A DNA stretch of 35,764 nt from Paulinella micropora (lineage: Eukaryota > Cercozoa > Imbricatea > Euglyphida), in the NCBI GenBank assembly GCA_009731375.1, contig BJOX01000053.1:1087569-1123332 (forward strand), read 5' to 3'. Below, in pieces: positions 18,394 through 28,078 of the stretch. Under the pieces are notes generated by a model, which saw nothing but the letters and a program-made list of their open reading frames with translations, made no database searches and was not told the origin of the DNA. Position numbers and translations under genes: made by a program. Numbering within the stretch: the first letter of the stretch is position 1; the number at the start of each line of letters is the position of its first letter.

Positions 18394-20432
18394 ATGTCAC
18401 GGTGCGCAGTGTGCCATGGCAGCCCGACAGAATGCCAGGCGCTGGAAAAAAACTTCCAGTTGTACCTCGCCGACTTGCGGCAGCTGCGTCACGGGTTTGT
18501 ACATTCGACGCCGGCAAAAGAGCTGCGCCGCACGCCGCATCGGCCCGACTGGCGCTGGCGGCTAGTGCAAGAAGCGGCGTTGGGCACGGTGTGGTCCTGG
18601 TGCATCCCGGACTGGGTACGAGACAGCGCCTATTTCGAACATCTCGTGCCGGACAGCAGCCAGGCGGCCGCGAACGGCAGGACCATGACACAAGCCGTAC
18701 GCGCCCTGCTAACGTACCTCAGCGAGTTCCAGAGGCCAGATCGTCGTCGACGTGAAGCCGAATGCCTGGTGTCGCTCCTGGACCAACATCCCTGGTCACC
18801 CACCGTCGGGGAGCGGCAGCATCTACGGCGGGCGCTACAATTCTGCGCCGGGCGTTCCCCGTGGTTCCGCGTCGATCTCGGCGCCAGGCAGCAACTGTGC
18901 AAGCTGGTGGCGGCAGCCCCCGGGCGACGCGACGTCTTCCCCCAGCTGTGGGACAGCGATCCGCTGTGCTTGCTGGTACGGCCGATGCCGCAACTGTGGC
19001 TAAGTGTCCGCCGTTCCCGCGACCCCGGGCGAAGGGTTTGCTGGCCTGGTGGGGTGAACGGTCCAGCGCGCGCGCCGAGCCCGTGCCCTTGTACACCGTG
19101 CTCGTGGCCTTCCAGCAGGCGCTGTACCAAGCCCTGGAGCCCAGCCAGGACTGGGACACAAAGGCGGTGGTTCAGAGTTTCGTGCGCAACGCCAGCATCG
19201 GCCTGACCGGGCTGGTCTATCGAACACCAGACTTGTACGTGCCCGCCGCGGGGCTGCGGACGTCGCGCCTCTATGAAATGCTGGTCCGGGTTTACCTCCG
19301 GCGCGTGACTGGCGCACCACCCGCGCGCTGGTCGCGCACGGTCTCCCGCTACGGCCCGCTCACCCCGCGCTTCGCCCGGGCCTGGGGCTACGCGGCGGCG
19401 CGCACGGGGGTCGAGTTCTACGGGCGCGACGTGCTCGACGAGCCGCCCGTGCTCGATTCCAAGCTGCCCCAGCCCCCGCCGCGCTGGCCCGTGGTGCTGG
19501 GCTGGGACACCAAGATCCAGTACGACTCGGGTAACGCCTGGGTGCTGGGCTGGTGGCTGCGCAGTGTACACGAGGCCGGGAGCCGCTGGGACTGGCGCCG
19601 CAACCCGGGTTACCGCGAGAATTCCATTTGGTTTGGCGTGCAAACTCTGACGGACTACAACAGCGGCTGGCACGGCGCGTATGGGAACCTGTTACTGACT
19701 TCCTTGCCGACCTTCACGCTGGCCAACGGAGTGCAGCCGTTCAAAAGTCTGTGCCCCCGGGAGCTCAAGTGGTTACCCTGCGCGGGCCTCACTATTGGCG
19801 TCAACAAACACGAGCTCAAGCGGTATAACACCTTTATACTGCACCAGGGAGCGCCGGCCGTCAGCTCGTTGTGCATCCTCGGACACACCCAGCTTGTATT
19901 TAAGGAGGAGTCCGAAGACGGCCTGGACTTGTACCTGTACGATCCCAACAGCGACTCTTACCCGACGCCGCCCAGCCTAGAGGACGACTTTTTTCTAGCG
20001 GTGAGCAACGCCTTCCGGAGCACGAGCGGCGGCCGGGCCGTGAGGTTGCACAGCGCACAGCAAGGCACGCCGTCGTACCCACCTAGCGATCAGAAGCTGG
20101 AGACTACCTGCGCACTGATCTCGTTGACCAGAGCGCTCATGGTTAGTTTCAGCGGCCGCCGCCAAGACCTGTGGTTTGCCAGACGCATCCTTCATCCCTG
20201 GTTGCTGTTGGTGGCCTTCATGTGGCAGGCCCTGATCATGTGCCCCCGGGCCTGGGAAGACTTTAAGCCGGCCGGGAGCACTGCGGCCAGGCCCGCCCAC
20301 GCAGCGCTCTTCCGACCACTGCGGGCGGCGGATTGTGACCCCGCGGGCGGTTTGTTCCGGCTGTATGCAGACAGGTTGCAGCCTGGCCTCACGCCGTCTT
20401 TGGCCAGGGAGGACGAGATGTCCGAGAATTAG
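18394..20432 (+). CDS. Large protein with an adenain/Ulp1-like H-D-Q-C arrangement, possible cysteine protease; one frameshift
   Basis: The start is ATG 18394 (MSRCAVCHGS, with a CxxC). A net one-base loss near 19000-19030 changes frame, and the product runs on to TAG 20432, about 680 aa. The N-terminal half is helical and Arg/Leu/Trp-rich. In the C-terminal third there is a His in LGHTQLVF (codon 19884), an Asp 19 residues later in LYLYDPNS (19941), and Gln then Cys in QKLETTCALISL (20091 and 20109). This order and spacing match the catalytic residues of adenain- and Ulp1-type proteases, although the usual Trp after His and Gly after Cys are missing. It could be a virion maturation or deubiquitin/deSUMO-type enzyme. 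Without a structure or profile match this stays tentative. Confidence 0.5.
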
Positions 20433-20678
20433 CAGTAAAAAATGTCATGATTTGTCCGGACGAAGCAGACAATAGTCATTTCGGCAAAATCTTAAAAGGG
20501 TAGACAATTTTAGGGAAACAGAGTTCTTGTCTTTTGAATTGAGCAGACCAGCTGACATTTGTGTCTTGAAGAGTTCAAACCTCCGGCCTAGTCCGGCCAG
20601 GATACAAAGGTGCCAAGATCTTTTTAAAAAAAACTTACCGGCTGTGACAATCCGAAGGATCGACTGGGGCCTGCTTTT

Positions 20679-21753
20679 TTAGGACGCGCCAGCAGCCCGC
20701 TGGGCCACTACAGACAAAACCTCCTCAGAATGCGAGGTTTCCGGGGGCAGGTCGCAGGAGCGTTTTTTGGTAGGCAACATAAGCACGCCCTGTTGAACTT
20801 GGACCACCAACGTGCTGGGGCTTGTCTGCTGCACCCGCCTCTGATTAAAGACTGTTAGCGGCGTGGAGCCAAAATCGGCGATCAGGGCACGCAGCTTGCT
20901 CTCGTTACTATAGAAATGTATCGCTGGCGTGGTCGCAATTGGCGGGGCTGCCTACCGTTGGCGCCGGCACCGGTGATTGTGACAGGCCCTGCGAGGTCTG
21001 CAGATTGACCACGCTGATGAAAGTAAAAGCAGGCAGCTGCGCGGCCAAACATAGCACCTGCCAGGCAAGTCCTTCAGCACGGCTGCGCAGCAAGCAACCA
21101 GTTACCAGCCAGAGCCAGAGCACAAAGTAAGCTGCCAATGACAAGCACCAGCACACCGTGGCGCGCCAAACGACCTCTAGCCTCTTTTGGATCTCCATCA
21201 GCCTGATCTGTTTACTTTCGTGGAGCTCGCACTGATGTGCTGCTAAGAGTTGCATCGCGCTCAGCCTCTTAGCGCTGTGCAGCAGTAGCCACCCACCGTA
21301 CGCCTGGCTTAGCAACGGGAAGATGTGCAAGGGCGCCGAGCTGCGCAGCGCCCCCGCCAGTACCACAGAACCTGTGCACAGACACAGCCTGGCCCTTCTA
21401 CGGCACGCAGGATTGCCGCGGGGTGGCCCGACGTAAGCCAGACCGCACGGGTACTGTTCTAAGCAATCTAACCAGCAGTACCAACCCAGCGGGAACAAGG
21501 AGGCCACACACAACAGCAGCCGCAACGGCTGCCTGACGAACACTGAAATGCAGGCGAAGACCGTGTGCGCTGTGCACCACGACAAAACCCTGCATAGGAT
21601 AGGCAAGATTTTCCGCAGATAGGATCCGGCCTGAAGTACTAAAGTCAAAGAGACGAGCCAGGTCATGCCACAGACAAAGCTGGTAGCGGTAGCAACAAAC
21701 AGCTGCGTCACGGACGCTTCGACGGTCGGGCCACAGACCTTGGGCCAAGGCAT
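20679..21753 (-). CDS. Multi-pass membrane protein; one frameshift near its C-terminal part
   Basis: The first ATG is at 21753; the frame is open further up, so the start may be earlier. Hydrophobic segments lie at FVATATSFVCGMTWLVSLTL, at the ILCRVLSW..TVFACISVFV region, at LLLCVASLFPLGWYC, around LCLCTGSVVLAGAL, and at the pair near VCWCLSLAAYFVLWLWLVTG plus QVLCLAAQLPAFTFISVV, so about six to seven helices. Near 20940-20955 a net +1 shift leads out of the stop at 20908 into another open frame that ends at TAA 20679 and gives a soluble tail of about 80 residues. Many Cys and Trp are present. No transporter or channel motif is recognised. Confidence 0.55.
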
Positions 21754-22172
21754 GAGGCGCGACAAAAAAGGGCCCACCAACGCCTGCAAACGGCGCTTGT
21801 TATCTTTTGCGATGGTACCAAGACTCCTCCCTTTGGGTTCAGATATTAAATGCAGGAGGAGGGGGGGGGAGGAGAGGGTTTCGAAAACTAGTCCAACTCA
21901 GAAATCTTTCCAACCTTTCTTGTACCACTCTCCGCCCCCCTCCCCCCGCGCTTTCTCCCGCCGCCGGCGTTTATTTATTTGGAGTCCAGATTTCTCCCAA
22001 GCAACGTTTGTTTTTTAATGGTACTATTGTGACTTTAGCAACGAAAAAAAAAGTAAAAGGTCATTCCTGTCTTCTCTTTACTGCCCAAAGCGAAAAAAGA
22101 AAATATCTATACCCTCAGATTTCTCTTTGCGCTGGAAGTGGCAGCTTCTTCTTGGTTGTTTTTTTTTTTCTT
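21754..22172. other. Intergenic stretch
   Basis: Upstream region of the membrane-protein gene and end region of the H3-tail-like gene. It holds G-rich, C-rich and T-rich runs and no supported gene. Confidence 0.4.
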
Positions 22173-22831
22173 TTACCGCTTGCTCACCTCCGCAATACAA
22201 CTCATTTCCCCCGACTGGAAGGGTGCGAGGGGGTCGATCCATCTGTCCACCGCACTCGGGATCTTTGCTATGTCTTCACCCTTCTCCAACCGCTCGTACA
22301 CGTCTGTGTACGTTTCCAGGATTTCTTTCTTCATCTTCTCAAGCTCCGGTTGCAGTTCTGCCAAGGACGACGGACGCACGTCTTCTAGCTCCAGAGTTAC
22401 GATGCCCCAGTTACGCAACGAAACACATCTGATCTTCACCAGGTGCTGCGTAAGCCTCTCCGCGGCGGTTGGCGAGCTCGGTAGTGTGCTGGCTCGCTCG
22501 TTTGATACTATAGGGCTTGCGGTAGGTTCTGTCCGCGCATTCTCTGCAACGATACACACACACAAGTAGACCGTGGCAATCTTTCTTTTTTTTTGCGTGC
22601 AATTCCTCTTTTTTTTTCTACCACTTGTGTTATTTCAGAAAGAGTATGAGTAGCAGACAGTCTTGGACCTTTCGGGTTGGCCAGAGCAGAGATCGCCTTG
22701 TTCTTTTCGACGGCAGTACGCTTCTTGGCCTCTACGGCCCCCACCGGTAGGTTCTGCTTAGGCAGTAGACGCTTTCTGGGCGCTTTGCCTCCAGTCGATT
22801 TCCTAGCCGTGTTCTTGAATCGCAGCGACAT
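22173..22831 (-). CDS. Protein with a histone-H3-like N-terminal tail, two exons, no visible histone fold
   Basis: The start is ATG 22831. The N-terminus MSLRFKNTARKSTGGKAPRK contains TARKSTGGKAPRK, identical over 13 residues to the histone H3 tail (T6 to K18), and keeps Arg and Lys at the R2 and K4 positions. Lysines corresponding to K4, K9, K14 and K18 and the S10 serine are in register. After the intron (22544-22668) the second exon encodes about 120 residues with helices (AERLTQHLVKI, ELEKMKKEILETYTDVYERL) that I cannot match to the histone fold. Splicing gives 177 aa in one frame. Without splicing the frame ends at 22508. It may act as a tail mimic that binds readers or writers of H3 marks. 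The second exon could also be a separate gene. Confidence 0.6.
22544..22668 (-). other. Proposed intron (125 nt) in the H3-tail-like gene
   Basis: The donor AAAG|GTCCAAG and the acceptor TTGTGTGTGTGTATCGTTGCAG|AG are both phase 1. The acceptor is strikingly like that of the primase intron. The donor is weak, so its exact place is less sure than the acceptor. Confidence 0.5.
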
Positions 22832-23547
22832 TTCTGCGCAAAAAAAAAACAAGGAATCAAGAAAAAGAGAAAAAGACGAACACAACAAAATAGATACCTG
22901 GACAGATGAAACTACAGCGGGAGGTGGATAAAAACACACGTTTACAAAGGAAAACATGGGCGCACACACACACAGCCGACTGCGACAGAAAAGAGGGCGA
23001 GGAATTTGGGAAAAAGAAGAACGGGAAGAAACAGAACATATGCACACACGACGATACACACACAATCGACGATACACACGAATGCACACACAATTCGAAC
23101 ACAGACACACACACACACAAATTCACACACACACATACACACAAGTACTCACACAAATCACGCACATACACATGCACAAAATCACAAACGTCGTTGAGAC
23201 AGGTTCTACCTTTGCAAAACGATGCACAAACGATTTGTGAGTGATCCAACAAGGGGCAGTGCAAGGCGGCCCCCCCTCCTCCCTTCTTACGCAACCCATT
23301 AAAGTCGCCCAATGGTGCTAACATTGGGTTTGCCCAATGGTGCCAACATTAGGTTTGCTCAATGGGCTTTTTGGGCTTAACATCGAGCTCAATGATGTGG
23401 GCCAACCTCTCGGCAGGGTTGGCCCCCTCCCTTGTTGGATCACTCACAAATCGCGGAACAACAGCCGTTTTGCAAAGGTACACCCTGTGTGTCAATGCAT
23501 ATCGTCGTGTTTGCGATTGTGTGTGCGTCTTCGTGTGTGTGCGATTG

Positions 23548-23578
<31 letters not shown>

Positions 23579-23884
23579 TTGTGTATCTGTGTTTGTGTGT
23601 GTGTTTGTGTGTGTGTGTTTGCGATTGTGTGTTTGCGATTGTGTATCTTCGTGTGTGTTTGTGTGTGTGTTTGCGATTGTGTATCTTCGTGTGTGTTTGT
23701 GTATCTGTGTGTGTGTATCGTCGATTGTGTATCTTCGTGTGTGTTTGTGTATCTGTGTGTGTGTTTGCGATTGTGTATCGTCGTGTGTGTGTATCGTCGA
23801 TTGCGTTTCTGCTGCTGGTGTGATGTCGTTTTTTTGCACCAACGATGCCTGCATCTTTTGGCCTACCATCATTTCTGTAGTCCA
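22832..23884. repeat. Large imperfect inverted repeat with CA/TG arms between divergent genes
   Basis: The arms are about 22940-23255 (CA-rich) and 23429-23815 (TG-rich). Perfect 25-bp inverted copies lie at 23231-23255 and 23429-23453, and perfect 15-bp copies (TACCTTTGCAAAACG) at 23207-23221 and 23466-23480. CGACGATACACACAC-type blocks recur inverted in the arms. The centre (about 23300-23370) has CCCAATGGTGCTAACATTGG and two variants of it. The H3-tail-like gene leaves on one side and the 23885 gene on the other at similar distances from the centre, so it may be a divergent promoter or a replication or recombination site. The ORFs in it are microsatellite translations. Confidence 0.75.
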
Positions 23885-24220
23885 ATGGCGTTGCGTCCTG
23901 ATCTCTACCTGCAAGACGTCACTGGCAGGTTCTGCTGGCCCGTCGCGGAAAGACTCTACCCAGTGGATCCTGACTTGTATTATGCCCAACCAGACAGATT
24001 ACCTAGGGAGTTCGGCCACCTCAAATTCCAAGACGTGTACGAACAGCTCCTTGCCCCCTACGGGTACTACAGAGTTTACAAGAATAATACTCAAGTGTGG
24101 ATTAGAGTCTACTGGCGAGGCCCCGCGCCGTCGCCGCTGTACTATTGCGACGAGAACCCAGTGTGCCCGTTGTGCTTTCTACAGCTCAACGAGGTGTGCG
24201 AGGCTCGCTGCTGCCAATAA
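23885..24220 (+). CDS. Small protein with Cys-rich C-terminus
   Basis: This encodes 111 aa from ATG 23885; the longer open frame upstream only translates the TG repeat. It is rich in Tyr, Pro and Asp (DPDLYYAQPDRLPREFGHLK). It ends in a possible zinc site with CDENPVCPLC, then C..C..CC within the last 25 residues. It is transcribed away from the large inverted repeat and ends in TAA that is part of an AATAAATAAA stretch, a possible poly(A) signal. No family is recognised. Confidence 0.55.
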   Translation: MALRPDLYLQDVTGRFCWPVAERLYPVDPDLYYAQPDRLPREFGHLKFQDVYEQLLAPYGYYRVYKNNTQVWIRVYWRGPAPSPLYYCDENPVCPLCFLQLNEVCEARCCQ

Positions 24221-24424
24221 ATAAAAACTCACCCTTTTAAACATAAATTATTAATAATCCCTTCTAGCACACACCCCTTTCAATGCAAAAAAAGAAAAAG
24301 CATATTTTTTAAGATCTTCATACAAGCCGTTGCAGCCTTTTCTTTTTCTCCTGAAATCTGGGAACAAATGGTGCAACCACGGGCCTTTCACGTTGGAGAC
24401 AAACGCCTTCTTAACAAAATAGAA

Positions 24425-25060
24425 TCACTGGGCGTTGATTTCCAGGTGGCTGGTCAGGGCCGCGGCAAAGACCGTCAGAGCCACCAGCAAGAAAACGGCA
24501 ACGAGCCCGACCCCAAGCCTCTTCTGGTTCCAAGACAGTCTACAGTGTTCGGGGTTTCTTTCCTCGTCCCTCAAGCAAGCGAGAAGGACTAGGAACAAGC
24601 AGATCGAGACCGAGAAAAGACCAAGGGTGGCTATGTAGGCAGCGTCATTCATGCAGCGCACTTCTGTCACGTACGGGAAGTTCGTGGCACAGGGCGTGCT
24701 TGGGTCGCAAGTCAGGCGCCAAGACATGAACAGGTCCTGATTGAATCCGCGGAACAGTCTGACCCGCTTTTCGTACGTACCCCTTTGCTTGTGCAAACGA
24801 ATGTTCCAGGTCTTTTGCTTGAAAAGCCAATACGAGTTCGGTCTGGTAATCCCGGCCCTGAATTCGAGCTTGGCGTGCACTACGCTCGCGTTCGACAGCT
24901 TATCTAAAGGCAAGGCCAGGCTGTACGACCTCATGAACATGCAGCTGGGGTAGCCAGAAAAGGGCTCTATCGCACCCAAGGTTTGTGGCGCGACCGTCGC
25001 TACTGCCGCCGCCGCGCAAGCTAGAGTAGCACTACCAGCGCCGGCCGCATTTTTTTTAGG
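24425..25060 (-). CDS. Membrane protein with two C-terminal transmembrane helices; 5' end unresolved
   Basis: The frame ends at 24425. The first ATG is at 24940, but the frame is open upstream through an Ala-rich hydrophobic stretch (ATLACAAAAVATVA) preceded by a Lys-rich run, so the true N-terminus may lie near or in the 25186-25339 gap. After a hydrophilic domain of about 120 residues with several Cys (DPSTPCATNFP, EVRCMNDAA), two helices follow (ATLGLFSVSICLFLVLLACL and VGLVAVFLLVALTVFAAAL) separated by a short basic loop. This suggests an envelope or inner-membrane virion protein or a host-membrane protein. No family match. Confidence 0.55.
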   Translation of the reverse strand, partial: PKKNAAGAGSATLACAAAAVATVAPQTLGAIEPFSGYPSCMFMRSYSLALPLDKLSNASVVHAKLEFRAGITRPNSYWLFKQKTWNIRLHKQRGTYEKRVRLFRGFNQDLFMSWRLTCDPSTPCATNFPYVTEVRCMNDAAYIATLGLFSVSICLFLVLLACLRDEERNPEHCRLSWNQKRLGVGLVAVFLLVALTVFAAALTSHLEINAQ

Positions 25061-25145
25061 CTGCGCTTCTTTCTCTTTCTTTTTTTTGTAGTTTTGGGCA
25101 GGAGGGGATTTGGCGCGGGGGGGCGGGAATGTTCTTTGGCGGTGG

Positions 25146-25351
25146 CCCCCCCCCCCCCCCCCCCCCCCCCCCCTTTTTCCCCCCCNNNNNNNNNNNNNNN
25201 NNNNNNNNNNNNNNNNNNNNNNNNNNNNNNNNNNNNNNNNNNNNNNNNNNNNNNNNNNNNNNNNNNNNNNNNNNNNNNNNNNNNNNNNNNNNNNNNNNNN
25301 NNNNNNNNNNNNNNNNNNNNNNNNNNNNNNNNNNNNNNNGGGGGGGGGGGG
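25146..25351. other. Poly-C run, gap and poly-G run
   Basis: About 28 C, then T and C runs, 154 N (25186-25339), then about 12 G. The opposite homopolymers at the two gap edges suggest artefact from reads without signal. Confidence 0.85.
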
Positions 25352-25389
25352 AGACTCTTTTTAAGTCCAAAGAAAGCCCAGAAATCCTC

Positions 25390-27022
25390 ATGTCTGCAGC
25401 AGCCCCCCGACCGCACAAGCACCGGCGCCTCAACCCGGCAGAGCCGCCCACGCTCTTGACTCTGCCTGCCGACGTCTGGGAAATAGTCTGCGCCCTGGTG
25501 GCCGATAACCCCCGCTGGCTCTACGCGGCTTGGTCGTTGGTGTGCAAGCAAGCCCAGAGCGGCCCAGCCCACTTTGCTGCCCTGCGTCTCAATTCAGACG
25601 GCGCCGACGTCCCCGCGGCCCGCTGGCAGGAATGGCAAGCAATCACGCAGTTAACCATCACCGGAACAGCGGCGGCCCGGGTCTTGAGTGCTGTCGGGGG
25701 AACGCACGTACAGACGCTGCTGCTGAAATGCACAATTACCGCGCAGGACCTGCGAGAGGCGGCGCACCTCAAGGGGCTGCGGGCCCTGAGCCACGACGTC
25801 CCGGACACCACAGACAGCGACCTCGACCCCACGTTAGTGCCATGCGATGACTGGCTCAACCTCCGCCAACCAGTCGACAGCGACGCGCTGGCACAGTACT
25901 TACGAGCCCGCCAGGCCCCCTTACACACCTTGCTTTTGGGACGGAGACATCTGACCACTAACCTGTGCGAGGCCATCGGCAGCCGAATTGAGCTGCGCCA
26001 GCTAAAAGCCTGGGCCTGCAGCGCCGCTACCTTCGGCTGGCTCGCAGCCCTGACCAAGCTGCGCTATCTGGATCTTACGGACTGCACGCGACTCACTGAC
26101 GCCGCGCTCGTCAAGCTGTCCGCCATGTCCGGCCTGGAGGAGTTGTCTTTGCAAGGTTGCACCCACGTGACCATGGACGGGCTGGCTGCACTGTCCCGCC
26201 TGCGGAAGCTGCGCTTCCTGGACCTAGGTTATCTGCCACGCTTGACTAGCCTCTCGTTCCTCGCGCAAATGTCTGGGCTCAGAAAGCTGCATGTTCACAA
26301 CTGCAACCTGGACAATGCCGCGCTGGAAACGCTAAGAAACTTCGGGCAATTGCGGGTCTTAGGTCTCGCGGGCAACCTCGAGACCGACGCGGGGCTCGGC
26401 CATTTGTCTACGCTGTACAAACTTACGAGGCTCGATCTGAGGTTTTGTCGGCGGATTAACGGCAGCGGGCTGGCCTCTCTGGCCGGCCTGCCTGAGCTCA
26501 CGTCGCTCAGCCTCGAAGGCTGTACCTCAGTGACAAGCCTGGGGACCCGGCCCCTGCCGCCTAAGCTGCAGAACCTAAACTTAATGTTCTGCGAAGGTTT
26601 ACGGGACGATAGCCTCGCACAAATGGCGCACCTGGCACACTTGCAGCAGTTAGATTCACTGGCTGTTCCCTGCTCACTTCCGCCGGGCTACGGCACCTAG
26701 CCGCCTTGCGCAGTTTGCAAAGCTGAATCTGTTCTTTTGCTACCGCATCCAGGACTTCAAAGATCTCTCTGAGCTCAAGGTGCTCACAGACCTGGTGCTG
26801 GAGAGTTGCCAAACATCCGACAGCCAACTTCCCTACCTGCCGCCTAACTTGCAACGCCTGGATCTCAGCTCTAACCAAGCACTCACTGACGGGGCGTTCA
26901 AATATTTAGCCAGCCTGGCAGGGCTGCAAAGGCTACGTATTGAAGGATGTCCGGCCATCACACAAAAGGTGGTTCTTGACTTCAAAACCCAACGACCTCT
27001 GCTGAGCGTTGTGATTAATTAA
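25390..27022 (+). CDS. F-box / leucine-rich-repeat protein (FBXL/AMN1-like), two frameshifts
   Basis: The start is ATG 25390. An F-box lies at residues 22-55 (LLTLPADVWEIVCALVADNP, then AWSLVCKQ). After it come about a dozen Cys-type LRRs with the pattern L..L.L..C..[IL]TD..L..L (LRYLDLTDCTRLTDAALVKL, then LEELSLQGCTHVTMDGLAAL, and more). The frame breaks near 26653-26656 and again near 26718-26724; each is one missing base in a short run, and LRR coding continues without loss on the other side up to TAA 27022. Allowing for both, the product is 544 aa. F-box proteins carry substrates to SCF (Skp1-cullin) ubiquitin ligases, the LRRs choosing the target. This gene is the clearest link to host ubiquitination here. 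Confidence 0.8.
27015..27022. terminator. TTAATTAA at the stop of the F-box gene
   Basis: The palindrome includes the TAA stop itself. A long T run follows at 27068-27080. Confidence 0.3.
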
Positions 27023-28078
27023 ACAGACACTCCAGAAAACACAAAAAGAGCCAGCACCAATTTTTGCTTTAATTTTTTTTAAAAAGAACGGGGTCACCTT
27101 TCTGTTGCCGCATCAGAGCAGTCAGGACTTGGTTTAGTAGCGCTGGTTTTTTGTTCCTGTGGCAGCCAAAAGAAATTTTTAAAAAAAAAGGAGCAGGAAG
27201 CGGACTATCGGCGGGGGGGGGAAAAGGGGGGGGGGGGAAGGGGGAGGGAACGNNNNNNNNNNCTTTCGATGCTGCGGCCTCCTGTTATACAGAGCACACG
27301 CGTCCGCCGCCTTGGATAGGCGTTCGTCTGTCTTCGTAGGACGAGAACGTGTGTGTCTTGCCAGTGCGCTCGGGGGATCGAGCGCGTTGGTCACCAGCCT
27401 CACAGACGAGGAGTGCTACCTCTAATGACGAATTCTCCCACATCCAATCGTCCTCTAGATCTGCCATCTGCGGATTATAATAGAGGGATTTCCGATTTTG
27501 GTTCCAGTAATGAAGGAGTTATGCGTATTTCCGTGGTAAACGGAAAAGGTGGAGGAGGGGAATGGTGGGTTTTTTTTTGCTTTCGTGGCCTCTCCCCCTC
27601 GGCGACCCCCCCCACCTCACCTTCCTCTGCCAAGACCCACAGATATTTCATTGTCTGCCGCCGTTCTCGGGGGAAAAAGCTACCCGAGATATTTCTTTTT
27701 GTTGCAGTGATTGCTTCCTTTTTTTGGAGGGAAGGAAAGGAGAGAGAATGAACATGCCAGAGGAGATGGCGCGAGACTCCCTGCGCGGTTTGCACCTTTG
27801 TGCATCAGTACGGAGACGAGGATGCTCGTCCACCCCTCCTCCCCCCCCCTCCCCTTTTCCCCTGCCCCTTCACTGTCAACTTTCGCCATAAAAAAAAATT
27901 ATTGCCGAGAGCAAACAAAACAGGCGGCCTGGAGAGAAAATTGGTGTGATGGTTACAGGATGTAAGATTAAGCTCGAGCACTTTATCCCAACCTAAAGGG
28001 CTCGTGCTTAATCGGATCGGAAGACGCGGGTCGATGCCGACAAGCCGGCCGACCCCCGCCTTTGTTTTCTTTAATATT
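27023..28078. other. About 1 kb without a clear gene
   Basis: It holds G and A runs, a 10-N gap (27253-27262), A/T-rich parts and C-rich parts. One short minus-strand ORF is listed separately. The stretch next to 28079 is the end region of the nuclease gene. Confidence 0.4.
27285..27467 (-). CDS. Possible small acidic protein (weak)
   Basis: A 60-aa ORF starting MADLEDDWMWENSSLEVALL. The ATG follows directly after TTATAATCCGCAG, which resembles an acceptor site. No family is known, and it may be the first exon of a gene cut by the 27253 gap or simply chance. Confidence 0.25.
   Translation of the reverse strand: MADLEDDWMWENSSLEVALLVCEAGDQRARSPERTGKTHTFSSYEDRRTPIQGGGRVCSV

Noticed and set aside
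21807-22388. Plus-strand ORF of 193 codons across the intergenic stretch
   Set aside because: It has low-complexity composition (Pro, Phe, Ser) and partly overlaps the H3-tail-like gene on the other strand.
22906-24224. Several long ORFs rich in Cys-Val or Thr-His on both strands
   Set aside because: They only translate the CA/TG microsatellite arms of the inverted repeat. The real gene in the right part starts at 23885.
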